Positions 39,501-47,930 of a stretch of 64,000 nucleotides of DNA are shown in pieces. A program made the position numbers and the translations under genes. Every line of letters begins with the position of its first letter. Position 1 is the stretch's first letter. This DNA comes from Zelonia costaricensis (Eukaryota; Euglenozoa; Kinetoplastea; Trypanosomatida; Trypanosomatidae): NCBI GenBank assembly GCA_030849075.1, contig JASAOO010003446.1, forward strand, positions 1 to 64,000. The letters run 5' to 3'. The notes under the pieces are model-generated. The model had not been told where the DNA came from, made no database searches, and saw only the letters and a list, made by a program, of their open reading frames with translations.

Positions 39501-42458
39501 TCATCGATCCACGACACGGACGCGGCTGCGGTGCACGGCAGCCCTGCAGCCACGTCCGCGTCGGCGCGGCGGGCGGGCGGCGCTGACGCAGCACCGCAGT
39601 CGCCGGCGGTGTCTCCGCACCCGCACGGCGGCGGCGGGCCGGGCGCGATGTCGGGCTGGGGGTTGATGTCGGTGGTGTCCTCCGCCAACGCCATCGACGG
39701 CGGCGTTGGCGGCGTTGCTGGCGTGGGTCTCGCAGACGCGGCGACGCAGGCAAACGTGCGGGTGCTCAGCCGCCTCTTCAACGACACGGTGACGCTGCGG
39801 TCCTCGCCGGACCCCGCGTCGCTGCCGGTGGGGGCGGTAATGGCCGGCGTGCACCCCAGTCAGGCGCTGGCGGGGCCGCCGCCGATGGAGGCGATGCACG
39901 CCGCGTTGTGTGCGAGGCTGCAGACGTGGGGAGGCTCCATCTCGGACGACGAGGTCCATACGCCGGCTGCCGAGGAGGCGGAAACAGGGGGCGATGGCGG
40001 CGCGTCCAGCGAGCCGCGACGCAGCCAAGGCAGTCCGGTGTTCGCGCAGTGGAGTGAGGCGAAGCGCAGCAGCACCGTGCAGCGCGCCCGCAGCTTTGTG
40101 ACCCTCGTCAGGGTCGACAGCGGTCCCTTCCTCCGTGCGACGCGCGAGTCCGGTGACGCCGCACCGCCGCCGCTGATCGCCTCATTGCAGCCACTCTCCC
40201 GCCAGCCCAGCACTGTTGTGGTCCTCTCAAGGGCAGAGCGCGACCTGCTGTGCTTCGTGCTGACGTGTGCGTGTGGAGGCACCATGAGCGGCAGCAGCGG
40301 CGAACCGGTTGCGCTGCTGGCGCTGCGCCACCCAAGCGTGCTGCTAAACACCACCGAGGCGGGCGTCCTGCCCGCGCTGCCGCACACCCAGCAGGCGCTG
40401 GCGGCTCTGCGCGTCATGCAGCTCCAGCGGCTGCCCGTTTCGGTGCTGCTCGACGAGTCCCGCCGCTTCTCCTGTGAGGCGACACCCGAGATGGAGCTGC
40501 GCGCCGGTTACGGGGTCCTGCGCCCGTCGCGCAGCAACAGCGACAGCCCGGCGCCGACGCAGACGACGCCTTCGCCGTGTCGCAGCCGCACCTTGGACGC
40601 GCAGACACCCGACATCGGGATGGCGGCGGCGGCGGCCGGCCGCCCTCTGTCGCAGTCGGCGGCCTCTGCGCCGGCACCGCCCGACACGCCGTCCATTCCG
40701 TGGAGCTCGCTGGTGGGTATGCTGTTGACGGACTACAACCCCTTTGATCTGCTCTTCCTGCGGCAAGTGCACTACGTGCTGTGGCAGTGCGAGCAGGAGA
40801 TGCAACCCAAGTACGCCGCTGATGGCGCCCGGACCTCGCTCGGCTCCGACGGCCTCCGTGGCGCCGTGTCCCCGCCGCCGCGGCGTGTGCGAGTGTCCTC
40901 GCTGCTCTTCCCGTCCCCCGCTGCGGGCGAGTCCGCCGCGCCGCCACCGGTGTGGCCCGTGACACTACATTACGCGGCGCCGGGCGCCGGCGGCGAGGGG
41001 GCGGAGATGTCGCCGCTGCTGCGCCCGATCGCGTCAGCCTCCGCGCCGCCGCCGCCGCTCGTCGTGGACGTTGCGGAGCTCCTGGGTGCTATTGCCGGCA
41101 CGGCGCTGCTGCGCTGGCTGTGCGACGCGCAGAGGCAGAGCCCGACAGGCGGGTGGCTGGAGATGACGGCGCACCTGCCGTCGGCACATGCGGCCGAGTG
41201 GCAGTCGGCCCTCGCCCGGTGCGCCGGCGCCTCAGCTGGAGAGCTGCAGCGGTCTTCCATCGTCGCCGCGAATGGCTCGACGACGCTGCAGGCGACGCCG
41301 GCGGGCGAGGCTCGCAGGTCGTGGCTCCGCTCGCCGACCAACTCCAGCGGCCACGCGGGGCTCTCGCCACCCTCCGCGTCCACCACGCGCGTGCTCGAGT
41401 CCTTCACGTCGTGCACCTCGCTCACCGTGGAGGCGGCGGCGTGGCGGCTGCGCATCCTCCACGCGCTCGTGCACCGGGCAAGCGTGCTGGCGGAACGGGA
41501 GCGCGCCGCCGCGGACGGGCCGCCCAGCGGCAGGGCCTCGCTAGAGCTGACGGCGGCGCCTCCATTGGGGGCCGCCGCGGCTGCCACGGGGGGCGACGCC
41601 GAGAGCTTTCCCCGCGTTGGGGGGACGCCGTACGTGCCGGAGGACAAGTTCCGCCCGCGCTACCCGCTCGACATGCGCAACCTCTACCTCATCTCCTCCC
41701 TCGCCGTCGAGAACGCCGACGCGCGGGTCGCGCCGCAGCTGCAGGACGTCCGCATCCGCTACGCCGAGGCGTATCAAGCCGCCATGACGGCCGACGCGGC
41801 GGCAGCCGAGCGACGGGCATCGACGGCCTCGAGCTCTTCCCCGATGGCGGCCGTCGCCAGGGCGGCGACGGGAGGGCTGCCGGCGGCGCTGCAGCAGCGT
41901 GTGCACGTCGACCGGCTGTGGCACCTGGAGCACCGCTACTTTGCGCTGTCGGCGGCGCTGTGGAGTGTGGAGCAGTCTGTGACCGCCTTCAACCACCACG
42001 TCGGCCCCTTCAACATCTTCACGGCGTCGGAGCAGCGCCGGTGGGGGCAACTCTACTGCAGCTCCCTCACCGTCGCCTACTTCGTGTGCGAGGAGCTGCT
42101 GGAGAGGGGGATGGAGGGGTTGGCCGCCGACCTGCTGCCCTTCGTCTCTGTTGTCGCCACCTTCACCGGCTGCCGTGGTGGCCACCGGGAGCTGCTGGTG
42201 AAGCTCAAGTCCGTCATGCTCGAGCTCACGGAGCGGGCTAAGCGGGTGGAGGTGCCGCTCGAGTCGCTCTCGTGGCAGAAGCGGCGGCCGCACGTGCTGG
42301 CGGAGGCGGCGGCGGCGGCGAAGCTCGCCTCACGCCGCGCCGCCGGCGTCGTGTCGTGCCTGGCGACCGAGGCGGATGCGATTGTCGTTCCGCTCACGGA
42401 GCTGGCGATGCCGTCGCTGAGTCTGAGCCGGGTGCCGCCGCTCTCCCCCGTCACATGA
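36540..42458 (+). CDS. Large, mostly disordered protein of unknown function (1972 residues)
   Basis: I do not recognise this protein. About 80 percent is low-complexity Ala/Pro/Ser/Thr/Gly/Arg sequence with no domain. More ordered islands are near residues 610-780 (helical, with LPWLLESLTVDVIERRFG), 820-890 (LERALRARNVVLSRYRRE, then WERTVHDVRQWCDRTRVMVRF), 1390-1430 (SSLVGMLLTDYNPFDLLFLR) and the C-terminal 280 residues (from about 1690), which contain long amphipathic helices (VDRLWHLEHRYFALSAALWS; LTVAYFVCEELLERGMEGLA). A glutamine tract lies near 886-893. There is no membrane helix or signal peptide. A scaffold or cytoskeletal role would fit the composition, but that is speculation. The start is uncertain: an acceptor AG at 36536 would leave only 3 bases before the 36540 ATG, so 36540 needs an upstream acceptor (for example 36396) or the real start is Met at 36903. 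Confidence 0.72.
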   Translation: MHAPRRGRGSLLLAHDDPLVTAVAAASHRAGAERALSPDAPRIHPTRAALTGVTQSSRDTAATTPAHSTASPHPPTTSASTSPSPPLQTSSSPIPHGAPVAAAQTRIVSARTLWRPRGPRPMPPAAASLLPTVSATASPAAPRSQRLPRTLGKLGAASGVSGLARTPGDAEGRYLGEYDRLIFSATPQSRCESFSSGLVHLPVVADLPAVPARPAPSSALDGERRTGAPTAAGCITASQAAAVLGLLPGTSPSATATTSPSRPVPTTSLLISPPPSRQRHRADAAALPNDPHAAQPEAWWSTLDGTLSATGLHGAEAPAQTPTGALLHPSFSPSLNDTLGRADRAAMVLSMQLRSPATSVALPPVYETRRGGGGGGGEAVAEAAEAETTSPTSRAVANLAARLSRATAPPSPGTPCLGLAGATSTVLSEASSHRGHPNTMQELRDTLRLTQSLTEGHVQSARFESGAQAPPETERRVSAGLSFGAKKPGAPRGERAARGNAGPGSDGMGSASIGGGTQRIRDALARLYGAEATATAVQRPPSVTSSRDLPLPPHSSHDLASTIRVADERHRTHRLDHAASRAGGTRAADLPIPDAAPNAVAAGASLQLPWLLESLTVDVIERRFGPCNATHVHSGSRAQHSAGVGNAAVDLTLPVEPAASSVSTSDFSGASLTSTIFAREVVDVVAVQRGVLAVASRVRGARANAQQSRAAVAAATEAYRQEQLRLYASGLATPATVLAAAAKGEVDVLDVDDLFRERPAPAQAGAPGGARTVHLDDAAAASLGETGEGRLKGRAAASSRRGPTSGPAPAPCTAAPEESALERALRARNVVLSRYRRERPAWERTVHDVRQWCDRTRVMVRFDNGVCVEQVGASHSHVALARKQKQQQQQQQPSQEGQPVTRLPSAATVRGGASEAQQETVPSPSPSPPPIATGGDTGADDKAGWGHYVYADDPIAAHDAVMLQVAEEEQEVRRQMALALFRQRRRTSSIHDTDAAAVHGSPAATSASARRAGGADAAPQSPAVSPHPHGGGGPGAMSGWGLMSVVSSANAIDGGVGGVAGVGLADAATQANVRVLSRLFNDTVTLRSSPDPASLPVGAVMAGVHPSQALAGPPPMEAMHAALCARLQTWGGSISDDEVHTPAAEEAETGGDGGASSEPRRSQGSPVFAQWSEAKRSSTVQRARSFVTLVRVDSGPFLRATRESGDAAPPPLIASLQPLSRQPSTVVVLSRAERDLLCFVLTCACGGTMSGSSGEPVALLALRHPSVLLNTTEAGVLPALPHTQQALAALRVMQLQRLPVSVLLDESRRFSCEATPEMELRAGYGVLRPSRSNSDSPAPTQTTPSPCRSRTLDAQTPDIGMAAAAAGRPLSQSAASAPAPPDTPSIPWSSLVGMLLTDYNPFDLLFLRQVHYVLWQCEQEMQPKYAADGARTSLGSDGLRGAVSPPPRRVRVSSLLFPSPAAGESAAPPPVWPVTLHYAAPGAGGEGAEMSPLLRPIASASAPPPPLVVDVAELLGAIAGTALLRWLCDAQRQSPTGGWLEMTAHLPSAHAAEWQSALARCAGASAGELQRSSIVAANGSTTLQATPAGEARRSWLRSPTNSSGHAGLSPPSASTTRVLESFTSCTSLTVEAAAWRLRILHALVHRASVLAERERAAADGPPSGRASLELTAAPPLGAAAAATGGDAESFPRVGGTPYVPEDKFRPRYPLDMRNLYLISSLAVENADARVAPQLQDVRIRYAEAYQAAMTADAAAAERRASTASSSSPMAAVARAATGGLPAALQQRVHVDRLWHLEHRYFALSAALWSVEQSVTAFNHHVGPFNIFTASEQRRWGQLYCSSLTVAYFVCEELLERGMEGLAADLLPFVSVVATFTGCRGGHRELLVKLKSVMLELTERAKRVEVPLESLSWQKRRPHVLAEAAAAAKLASRRAAGVVSCLATEADAIVVPLTELAMPSLSLSRVPPLSPVT

Positions 42459-43882
42459 GGTGCCCGATGCGGCGTGAGGAGGTCGGAGGAGGGGGGAGCG
42501 GTCCGCAGCGGGGGGCACATTGCCGTGTGCTCGGTATCTGCTTCTATTGATTCATCGATGTAGACACTCTTTGCAAAGGCTGCGGGGTGGGGTGACGTTG
42601 TGGAGGGTGAGCTACGGGGCGAAGGGTAGAGGTATGGAATGCGGAGGGGACCACTGCGGAGGGGGGGGGGGGCAATCGCCCTCGCCTCCCTTCCAGCGCC
42701 AACGATGTCGACGACCGCTGCTGTGTGCGTTGCCGCGTTCCTGATCCCGATTCTCTCTTCCCCCTCCCTCTGCTTCTCCTCCCCCCTCCCCGTTCTCGCC
42801 TCGTCGCACCTCGGCCTTTCGATCATCCATGGCTGACGTCGATCTCCCTTCTGTTCACCCATAGCCTCATCCATCCATGCTACTGCTACAAGGTGCGCCG
42901 TGCCAAGGCGTTGAAGGACGCACGCAGCTCAAGAGTGCACGTGTGCGTTTGTGTGTGTGTGTGTGTGCCCGCGTGTCGTGCCTGTCACTTCTTATTGGCA
43001 TCGCAGGGTGGCACCCGGTTTGCGCAGCCCAACACCTGATCGGCCCGCGCACGCTCTCGGCGCACCCCCCTCCTCCCGTTGGAGCTTGAAAGGGGAGGGG
43101 GGCAGGGAGAGAAGCGATGTGTGAGAAGTGGAGAAGCACGTCGCAGCTGTCATGTCTGGTGCATCCGCTTTTCTCTGTTTGGAGAGGCACGCACGCATCC
43201 CTGCACACCCATGTGCACCTCGCACTGCACCGCGCATGGAACGCCTCCGCCCACGTCACACAACGCTGTCACGAAGCCAGCAACCGCAAAGAGAAGAAGC
43301 AAGAAGCCACCACGATCGGGCCGCTGTATGGGGGTGCCTCCGCGGCAAACAAGAGACGGAGAGGGAGAAAGACTGGAGCTTCACGGTGCAACCAGACCCC
43401 CCCCCCCTCCGGCCGCCTCCCTCCCTCCCCTCCCCCCACTCCCGTGTGTGTGCACGCGGAGCGGGAAGTGCGTCACCGGCATCGCAGCAACGACACGTGG
43501 CGCACGACTGGCCTCTTTTTACCTTCTTCAGGACACGCGCGCTGGTGGTGAGGTGCAGCACCTTCGAGGCGTACGGAGGCTCTGATGCAAACGAGCACTC
43601 ACTCACGCACTCACGCGCACATACGTGCACATGCACCTGCCAACTTCCTTTCGTTTGTGCTCGGTGCCACGCCTGCTTTACTCGCTGCACCACAACCGCA
43701 CGGGGGATGCGACTCAGCCGTCACCACGAAGACGGGCAGGCCACATCCCTCCCACCCCCTTCGCCCCATCTGTGGGAGTCGCCCTCGCTTCTTCGGCTTC
43801 ACGTGTGCCCGGGTCTATCCCGGTCTCTCTCTCCCTCCCTCTTCCCGTGTGATTGTGTGGGCCGGGCACGGCGGGGGATGCG
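42459..43882. other. Intergenic region upstream of the C2H2-NYN-like gene
   Basis: Non-coding. Contains a G run at 42661-42672, a GT run near 42950-42967, and C/T tracts near 43398-43440 and 43827-43850. Frames here have no domains. Confidence 0.65.
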
Positions 43883-45325
43883 ATGCAGGGCCTGCGGCTC
43901 TCACCCGTCGCGGCCCGGCCGCCGCCTCTCTTGGCGCTTGCGTGCGGCCGCCACACCGCGCTGGCAATGGCACGTCGCTCCACAACCGACACCGCCCGCC
44001 CCCCGCTCTCCCCGCCGCTGCAGAGCCACGCGGCGGAGAGGAGGCGGCGACTTGCAGAGACTGCACACGCCCGCGCTGATAACCTCGCACGGCTGCGAGG
44101 CCTCTTGAGCACCGCGCCGGCAGAGACACGGTGCAGTGTGCTGCACAGCGCAAGGGCCGCGACACCGCCGCTGCCGGACGAGTGGCCGAGCCTCGCGCTC
44201 GCCACCCCTGCCGACCCCGCCTCGCCGCGCTTCCGAAGCTCGACCGCCATGAGAGCGCACAAGGACAGCGTAAAGGCGTCAGCACACGCACTGCAGGAAG
44301 CTGCGTCAGCCTCCGGTAGCTCAGCCGACCCCGCTGCTGCTGACGCTGCGCCTGCGGGCAGCCTTGGCAGTCGACTCGCGTGGCACCGGCGGCGCAGGCG
44401 AGTAGGCAACGAGGCCCGCTACACCTCTCCGCAGTGGTACGGCGGCCCGCCAGGCACGTCCATACACATCCGCTACTTCACCGGCCGCGGCGCGGACCGC
44501 TGGCACGAGGTGTTCGAGAAGCAGTTTAGTCCACTGCAAGGCCCGAGCGCGCCGCTCCTCCGCTGCCCCGCCTGCGCCACGCCACACCTCCACCGCGGGG
44601 CCGCCACCGCAACAGCGCCCTCGCCGGGCGGCGGCTTCTGGATGGACCCCGCGGCTCTGCAGCGCCACCTGAGCAGCATCCACGCTCATGAACTGTTCCG
44701 CGCGCAGGAGCTGGCGCTGTACAACGCGCAGCTGCTCGACGAGCTCCGGTACAGCTGCGGGCTCACACCAGCACCGCTCGCGTGCCCGGCCGCGGCGCTG
44801 CCCGACGGCGCCGTCAGGGGCGAGCGCAAGGCGTGCCCGGCACGGGTCATCTTCGCCGTGGACAGCGCAAACATAGAAATTGGGCAGGCCACGGAGCAGC
44901 TCACCGTTGCGCTGGCGCCGGAGGTGCAGCGCTTGTTTCGCAGTATCCCGGTGGCGGTCTGTGTGGTGCACGAGCTGTTCATGCCTGTCACGTCGAAGCT
45001 GCTTCACGCCTGGTACCAGCTGGCGCGCCTCCACCCCGGCTCCTCGCTGCACGTCTTCATGGCGGCCACCGGCATCGAGTCGGGCGACCTGCTGACGTCG
45101 ACGGTGCTGAACGAGCTGCTGCTGTCGAGCCCGCGGCGCGCCGTGCCACCGGTGGTCATGTTTACCGCGGATGGCCAACAGCGTGAGGCGCTGCAGGCGC
45201 TGCGGGCTGGCAACATGCCCGCCATGGCTATTCCAGGCCAGGTGCGGTGCCTCCACACCCTCGACGCCGGTCTCCTGTGTCTCTACCTCAGCACCGCAGC
45301 CGAGTGCTCGCTGTGCATTGTCTGA
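43883..45325 (+). CDS. C2H2 zinc-finger protein with NYN/PIN-like nuclease-fold domain
   Basis: A 480-residue protein. The first 170 residues are Ala/Arg-rich and poorly ordered, possibly beginning with a mitochondrial presequence. A single zinc finger with a long loop is visible: C228-x2-C231-x30-H262-x4-H267. Residues about 320-480 look like a compact alpha/beta domain: RVIFAVDSANIEI (Asp and Asn as in the first strand of NYN/PIN-like RNases), VAVCVVHELF, LHVFMAATGIESGDLLTSTV with a second Asp, and PPVVMFTADGQQREAL with a third. PIN/NYN nucleases use three or four acidic residues in similar positions to bind metal; I infer the fold from this order and have not confirmed it. The function would be RNA or DNA processing. 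The in-frame ATG at 43853 would add ten residues. It may be a trypanosomatid-specific protein. Confidence 0.65.
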   Translation: MQGLRLSPVAARPPPLLALACGRHTALAMARRSTTDTARPPLSPPLQSHAAERRRRLAETAHARADNLARLRGLLSTAPAETRCSVLHSARAATPPLPDEWPSLALATPADPASPRFRSSTAMRAHKDSVKASAHALQEAASASGSSADPAAADAAPAGSLGSRLAWHRRRRRVGNEARYTSPQWYGGPPGTSIHIRYFTGRGADRWHEVFEKQFSPLQGPSAPLLRCPACATPHLHRGAATATAPSPGGGFWMDPAALQRHLSSIHAHELFRAQELALYNAQLLDELRYSCGLTPAPLACPAAALPDGAVRGERKACPARVIFAVDSANIEIGQATEQLTVALAPEVQRLFRSIPVAVCVVHELFMPVTSKLLHAWYQLARLHPGSSLHVFMAATGIESGDLLTSTVLNELLLSSPRRAVPPVVMFTADGQQREALQALRAGNMPAMAIPGQVRCLHTLDAGLLCLYLSTAAECSLCIV

Positions 45326-45908
45326 GCACCGCCGAAACGAGTTACTTTTTGGGGATATCTGACGCTGCCCTGTTGTGTGTGTGTGTGTGGTTTGCGTGTG
45401 GTAGGACAGGTGCTCACTTGGGCCCGGCTCGCGTCCCAGACAAGCCGTCATCGAGCTTCGCCGCCAGCTCCTCGGGCGCCTGCCCTTCACATGCCTGAGT
45501 AATCTGTACAAGGTGCCAGAGCAGCAGCTGCGCCCCTCCCCCCGCCGCGTTCGTCAGTCAACGGCACAGTGCACCTCGCAGCGGAGTGTGGGGCTGGTGC
45601 TTGTCAACGTTTACGGACGTCTGCGACACTGGTCGTCGTTCTTATGGAACGGTTTTCGCATAGACGGTGCCTCCGCCATCGCCTTGTGTGAGCTCCACCT
45701 GCTTCTCCCTCAACTCCCTCAACGACCAACACGGCCCACATCACCCAACCTCTCTCTCTCTCCATCACACACACGCACACAACCCTGATAGTGCACCACA
45801 AGCGTCACGCCCGTCAGCTGCCCGTCCCCCTACACAGACCCGCCACCGTCCCCGCGCCTCCTCCCCCCACCCACACACACACACGCACAAACACCCGCAT
45901 CCCTCATC
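45326..45908. other. Intergenic region before the 126-residue protein gene
   Basis: Non-coding. A short GT run near 45374-45390 and a CT-repeat/CA tract at 45751-45782, followed by the TAG at 45791, which is a possible splice acceptor. Confidence 0.6.
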
Positions 45909-46289
45909 ATGCTGCGCCGCACCCAGGCCTCCCTCTTCCGCCGTACGCCGGTCCGCCTCAGCGGCGGCGAGCTGTACCACCCCCCGAAGCTGGAGGACAT
46001 CCCGGCCTCGACGGGCACCAAGGGCTTCTTCGGCGCCTACAACGGCGGGCTGATGGCGTTCCGCTTCGTCGACATCAAGTGGATGATGAACCGCGCCGTG
46101 GAGCTGGGCCGCGACCACTACATCTCCGCCCCGACCCTCTTCGCCTTCCTGTGGCTCTTCTGCTGGAAGGGCTTCGTGATCATGCGCTACGGCGACGGCA
46201 AGCCGCCGCGCCACGTGGACTGGAACAGCGAGGAGACGGGCTACCTGCCGCAGGGCTTTGAGCAGACGAAGGTGACCAAGGCCATCTAA
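45909..46289 (+). CDS. Single-pass mitochondrial membrane protein, probable respiratory or ATP-synthase subunit
   Basis: A 126-residue basic protein. The N-terminal 18 residues (MLRRTQASLFRRTPVRLS) have five Arg and no acids, typical of a cleavable mitochondrial presequence. One hydrophobic helix lies at about residues 76-95 (APTLFAFLWLFCWKGFVIM). The tail is polar and charged. Such short proteins with one helix and a matrix presequence are usually subunits of inner-membrane complexes (ATP synthase or cytochrome oxidase) in kinetoplastids, where many subunits are lineage-specific. I cannot say which complex. The ATG at 45909 is the only reasonable start. Confidence 0.75.
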   Translation: MLRRTQASLFRRTPVRLSGGELYHPPKLEDIPASTGTKGFFGAYNGGLMAFRFVDIKWMMNRAVELGRDHYISAPTLFAFLWLFCWKGFVIMRYGDGKPPRHVDWNSEETGYLPQGFEQTKVTKAI

Positions 46290-46587
46290 CGACGTGCATT
46301 GCGGAGATGCGGCGCTGGCGGCTCGGGTGCGGCTCGCTGATGCGGCGCCCACGCTGAGCAGGTAGTACAGAGACCTCCCCCCTCCCGTTCATCTCTCCCG
46401 TCCCCGTTTGGTGTTGAGCTTTTGCTCGTGTCGGCGGCGGGCCCGGTGTGGGAGGCGCAAGTTCGCGCGCCTTCGTTGCCATGTGCGCTGCGTCTCTGCA
46501 CCGTCGCCCCTGTCATTACGACACGATGCGCAACGGGTCACACGGGTGGGACGAGGTAGGAGGGTGCTCTTACTGACATGCGCACAC

Positions 46588-46649
46588 AAACGCACACAAA
46601 CGCACACACACACACACACACACACACACGTGTGCGTTTGTGTGCGTTT
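46588..46649 (+). repeat. 20-bp inverted repeat around a CA microsatellite
   Basis: Bases 46588-46607 and 46630-46649 are perfect reverse complements of each other, with arms built from AAACGCACACA-type units, and the 22-base spacer is CA repeats. It lies about 300 bases after the 126-residue protein gene, inside its likely 3' UTR. Confidence 0.85.
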
Positions 46650-47581
46650 TCGGTTTCGCTCTATTTTGTAGTACCTAGGAAGCACAACCGGGCATCCCGC
46701 TCCTCCATCCAAGCATGGCACAGCGATTGCAGATACGTGGATACTCATTGCAAACCCCGGGGGGGGGGGGGAGCGCATCACGCCGCATGTGCTGAATGCC
46801 CAAACCCCCCCCTGTTCCCGCCCTAGACAAGTGTGCGTGTGTGTGCCCCTTGGTATGGAAGTGTCGTGTGCCCCGTGCTTAGCGTCACGTAAACAAAGTG
46901 AAAAGAGAGAGCAAGAGAGAGGGGGGGGGGACCTCTCCAGTGGAGAGCCAGACACGGCATACGCAGGTGCAGCGTGCCGCAGTGCAGTGGAGACGTTTAC
47001 TGCCTTTCTTTCCCTCGCTCAGGTGTCCCTCGCAGACGTAGCTTGTGTGTGTGTGTGTGCACCGTTAGAGTCGCCGGTGCGGTGTGTGGACTTGCCGGTG
47101 CCGCGGTTGGGGCTTCCGAAAACAGGACAGGGGTTGCACACGCAGCCGTCCCTCTTCGGAGGCCCTCACCCGCCACTGCCTGGTCTGACGTTCCCTGATG
47201 CGTGTGCGCATGACGGAGAAGTGAAGGGGACGCCAGCATACCACCTTGCGTTCTCGTCTCCTTGCTGTTTCTGCGGTCTCCTGCATGCAACTACTTCAGA
47301 GCATCTCTCTCCGCGTCGTGCCATCCCCCTTCTTCACCCGAGCTGCCCACAGCTTCTTTCCCCCTCACACTAGCACGCATAGACGTCGTGAGGTACGACG
47401 TCGCGGACACCCAGCGAGTTACGCTCCCCACTCGCCGCCCCCCACCCGTCCCACACGACTTTCCCGACGACGTGCTGGGCATCACGCCGTGGCGCTAAGC
47501 TGCTTCCTTTCTCTCTCTCGCCCGCGCGTTGACGGGTGCCACTTCGCCCTTGCGTGGCCCCTCTCCTCGTCCGAGGGCACA

Positions 47582-47622
47582 AACACACACACACACACGC
47601 ACACACACACACACACACACAC
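47582..47622. repeat. CA dinucleotide microsatellite
   Basis: A CA run with one GCA interruption, upstream of the TEP1-like gene. Confidence 0.85.
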
Positions 47623-47904
47623 GCAGACAGACGAACGTGTGCACACTCGCGCGCATATTTCTTCTCGATCTCGCTCGTGTGCGCTCTCCAGCACCCTTTG
47701 CCTCGTAGAAGAGCCAGAGGAGCATTCACGGGCTTCTCGCAGCACCTGCTGAGACGCCACCGGTCGACCTTTTCGTTCCCTTCCTCCCCTCCCCTCTTCC
47801 CCCTCTTCGTTCGATTGCCGGATCTGCTGCAGCGCCGCAGTGGACCGCGCGACACTCCTCCCTCCCCTCCCCTCGCCATTTCTTTCCCTTCTCTCGGCCT
47901 CGTC

Positions 47905-47906
47905 AG
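47905..47906 (+). promoter_or_regulatory. Spliced-leader acceptor for the TEP1-like gene
   Basis: A C/T tract of about 50 bases ends in TCAG at 47906, leaving a 24-base leader before the ATG at 47931. Confidence 0.5.
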
Positions 47907-47930
47907 TCTCTGTAGACGAGGTGAGCCGAT

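Larger units (their letters stand above)
46290..47930. other. Intergenic region between the 126-residue protein and TEP1-like genes
   Basis: Non-coding 1.6 kb. It holds a 20-bp inverted repeat flanking a CA run (46588-46649), a G run near 46760-46771, a second G run near 46921-46930, a CA microsatellite (47582-47622), and the pyrimidine tract feeding the acceptor at 47906. Frames crossing these repeats are artefacts. Confidence 0.7.

Noticed and set aside
46789..47373. 194-codon frame upstream of the TEP1-like gene
   Set aside because: Runs through GT repeats (Val-Cys repeats) and has no domain.
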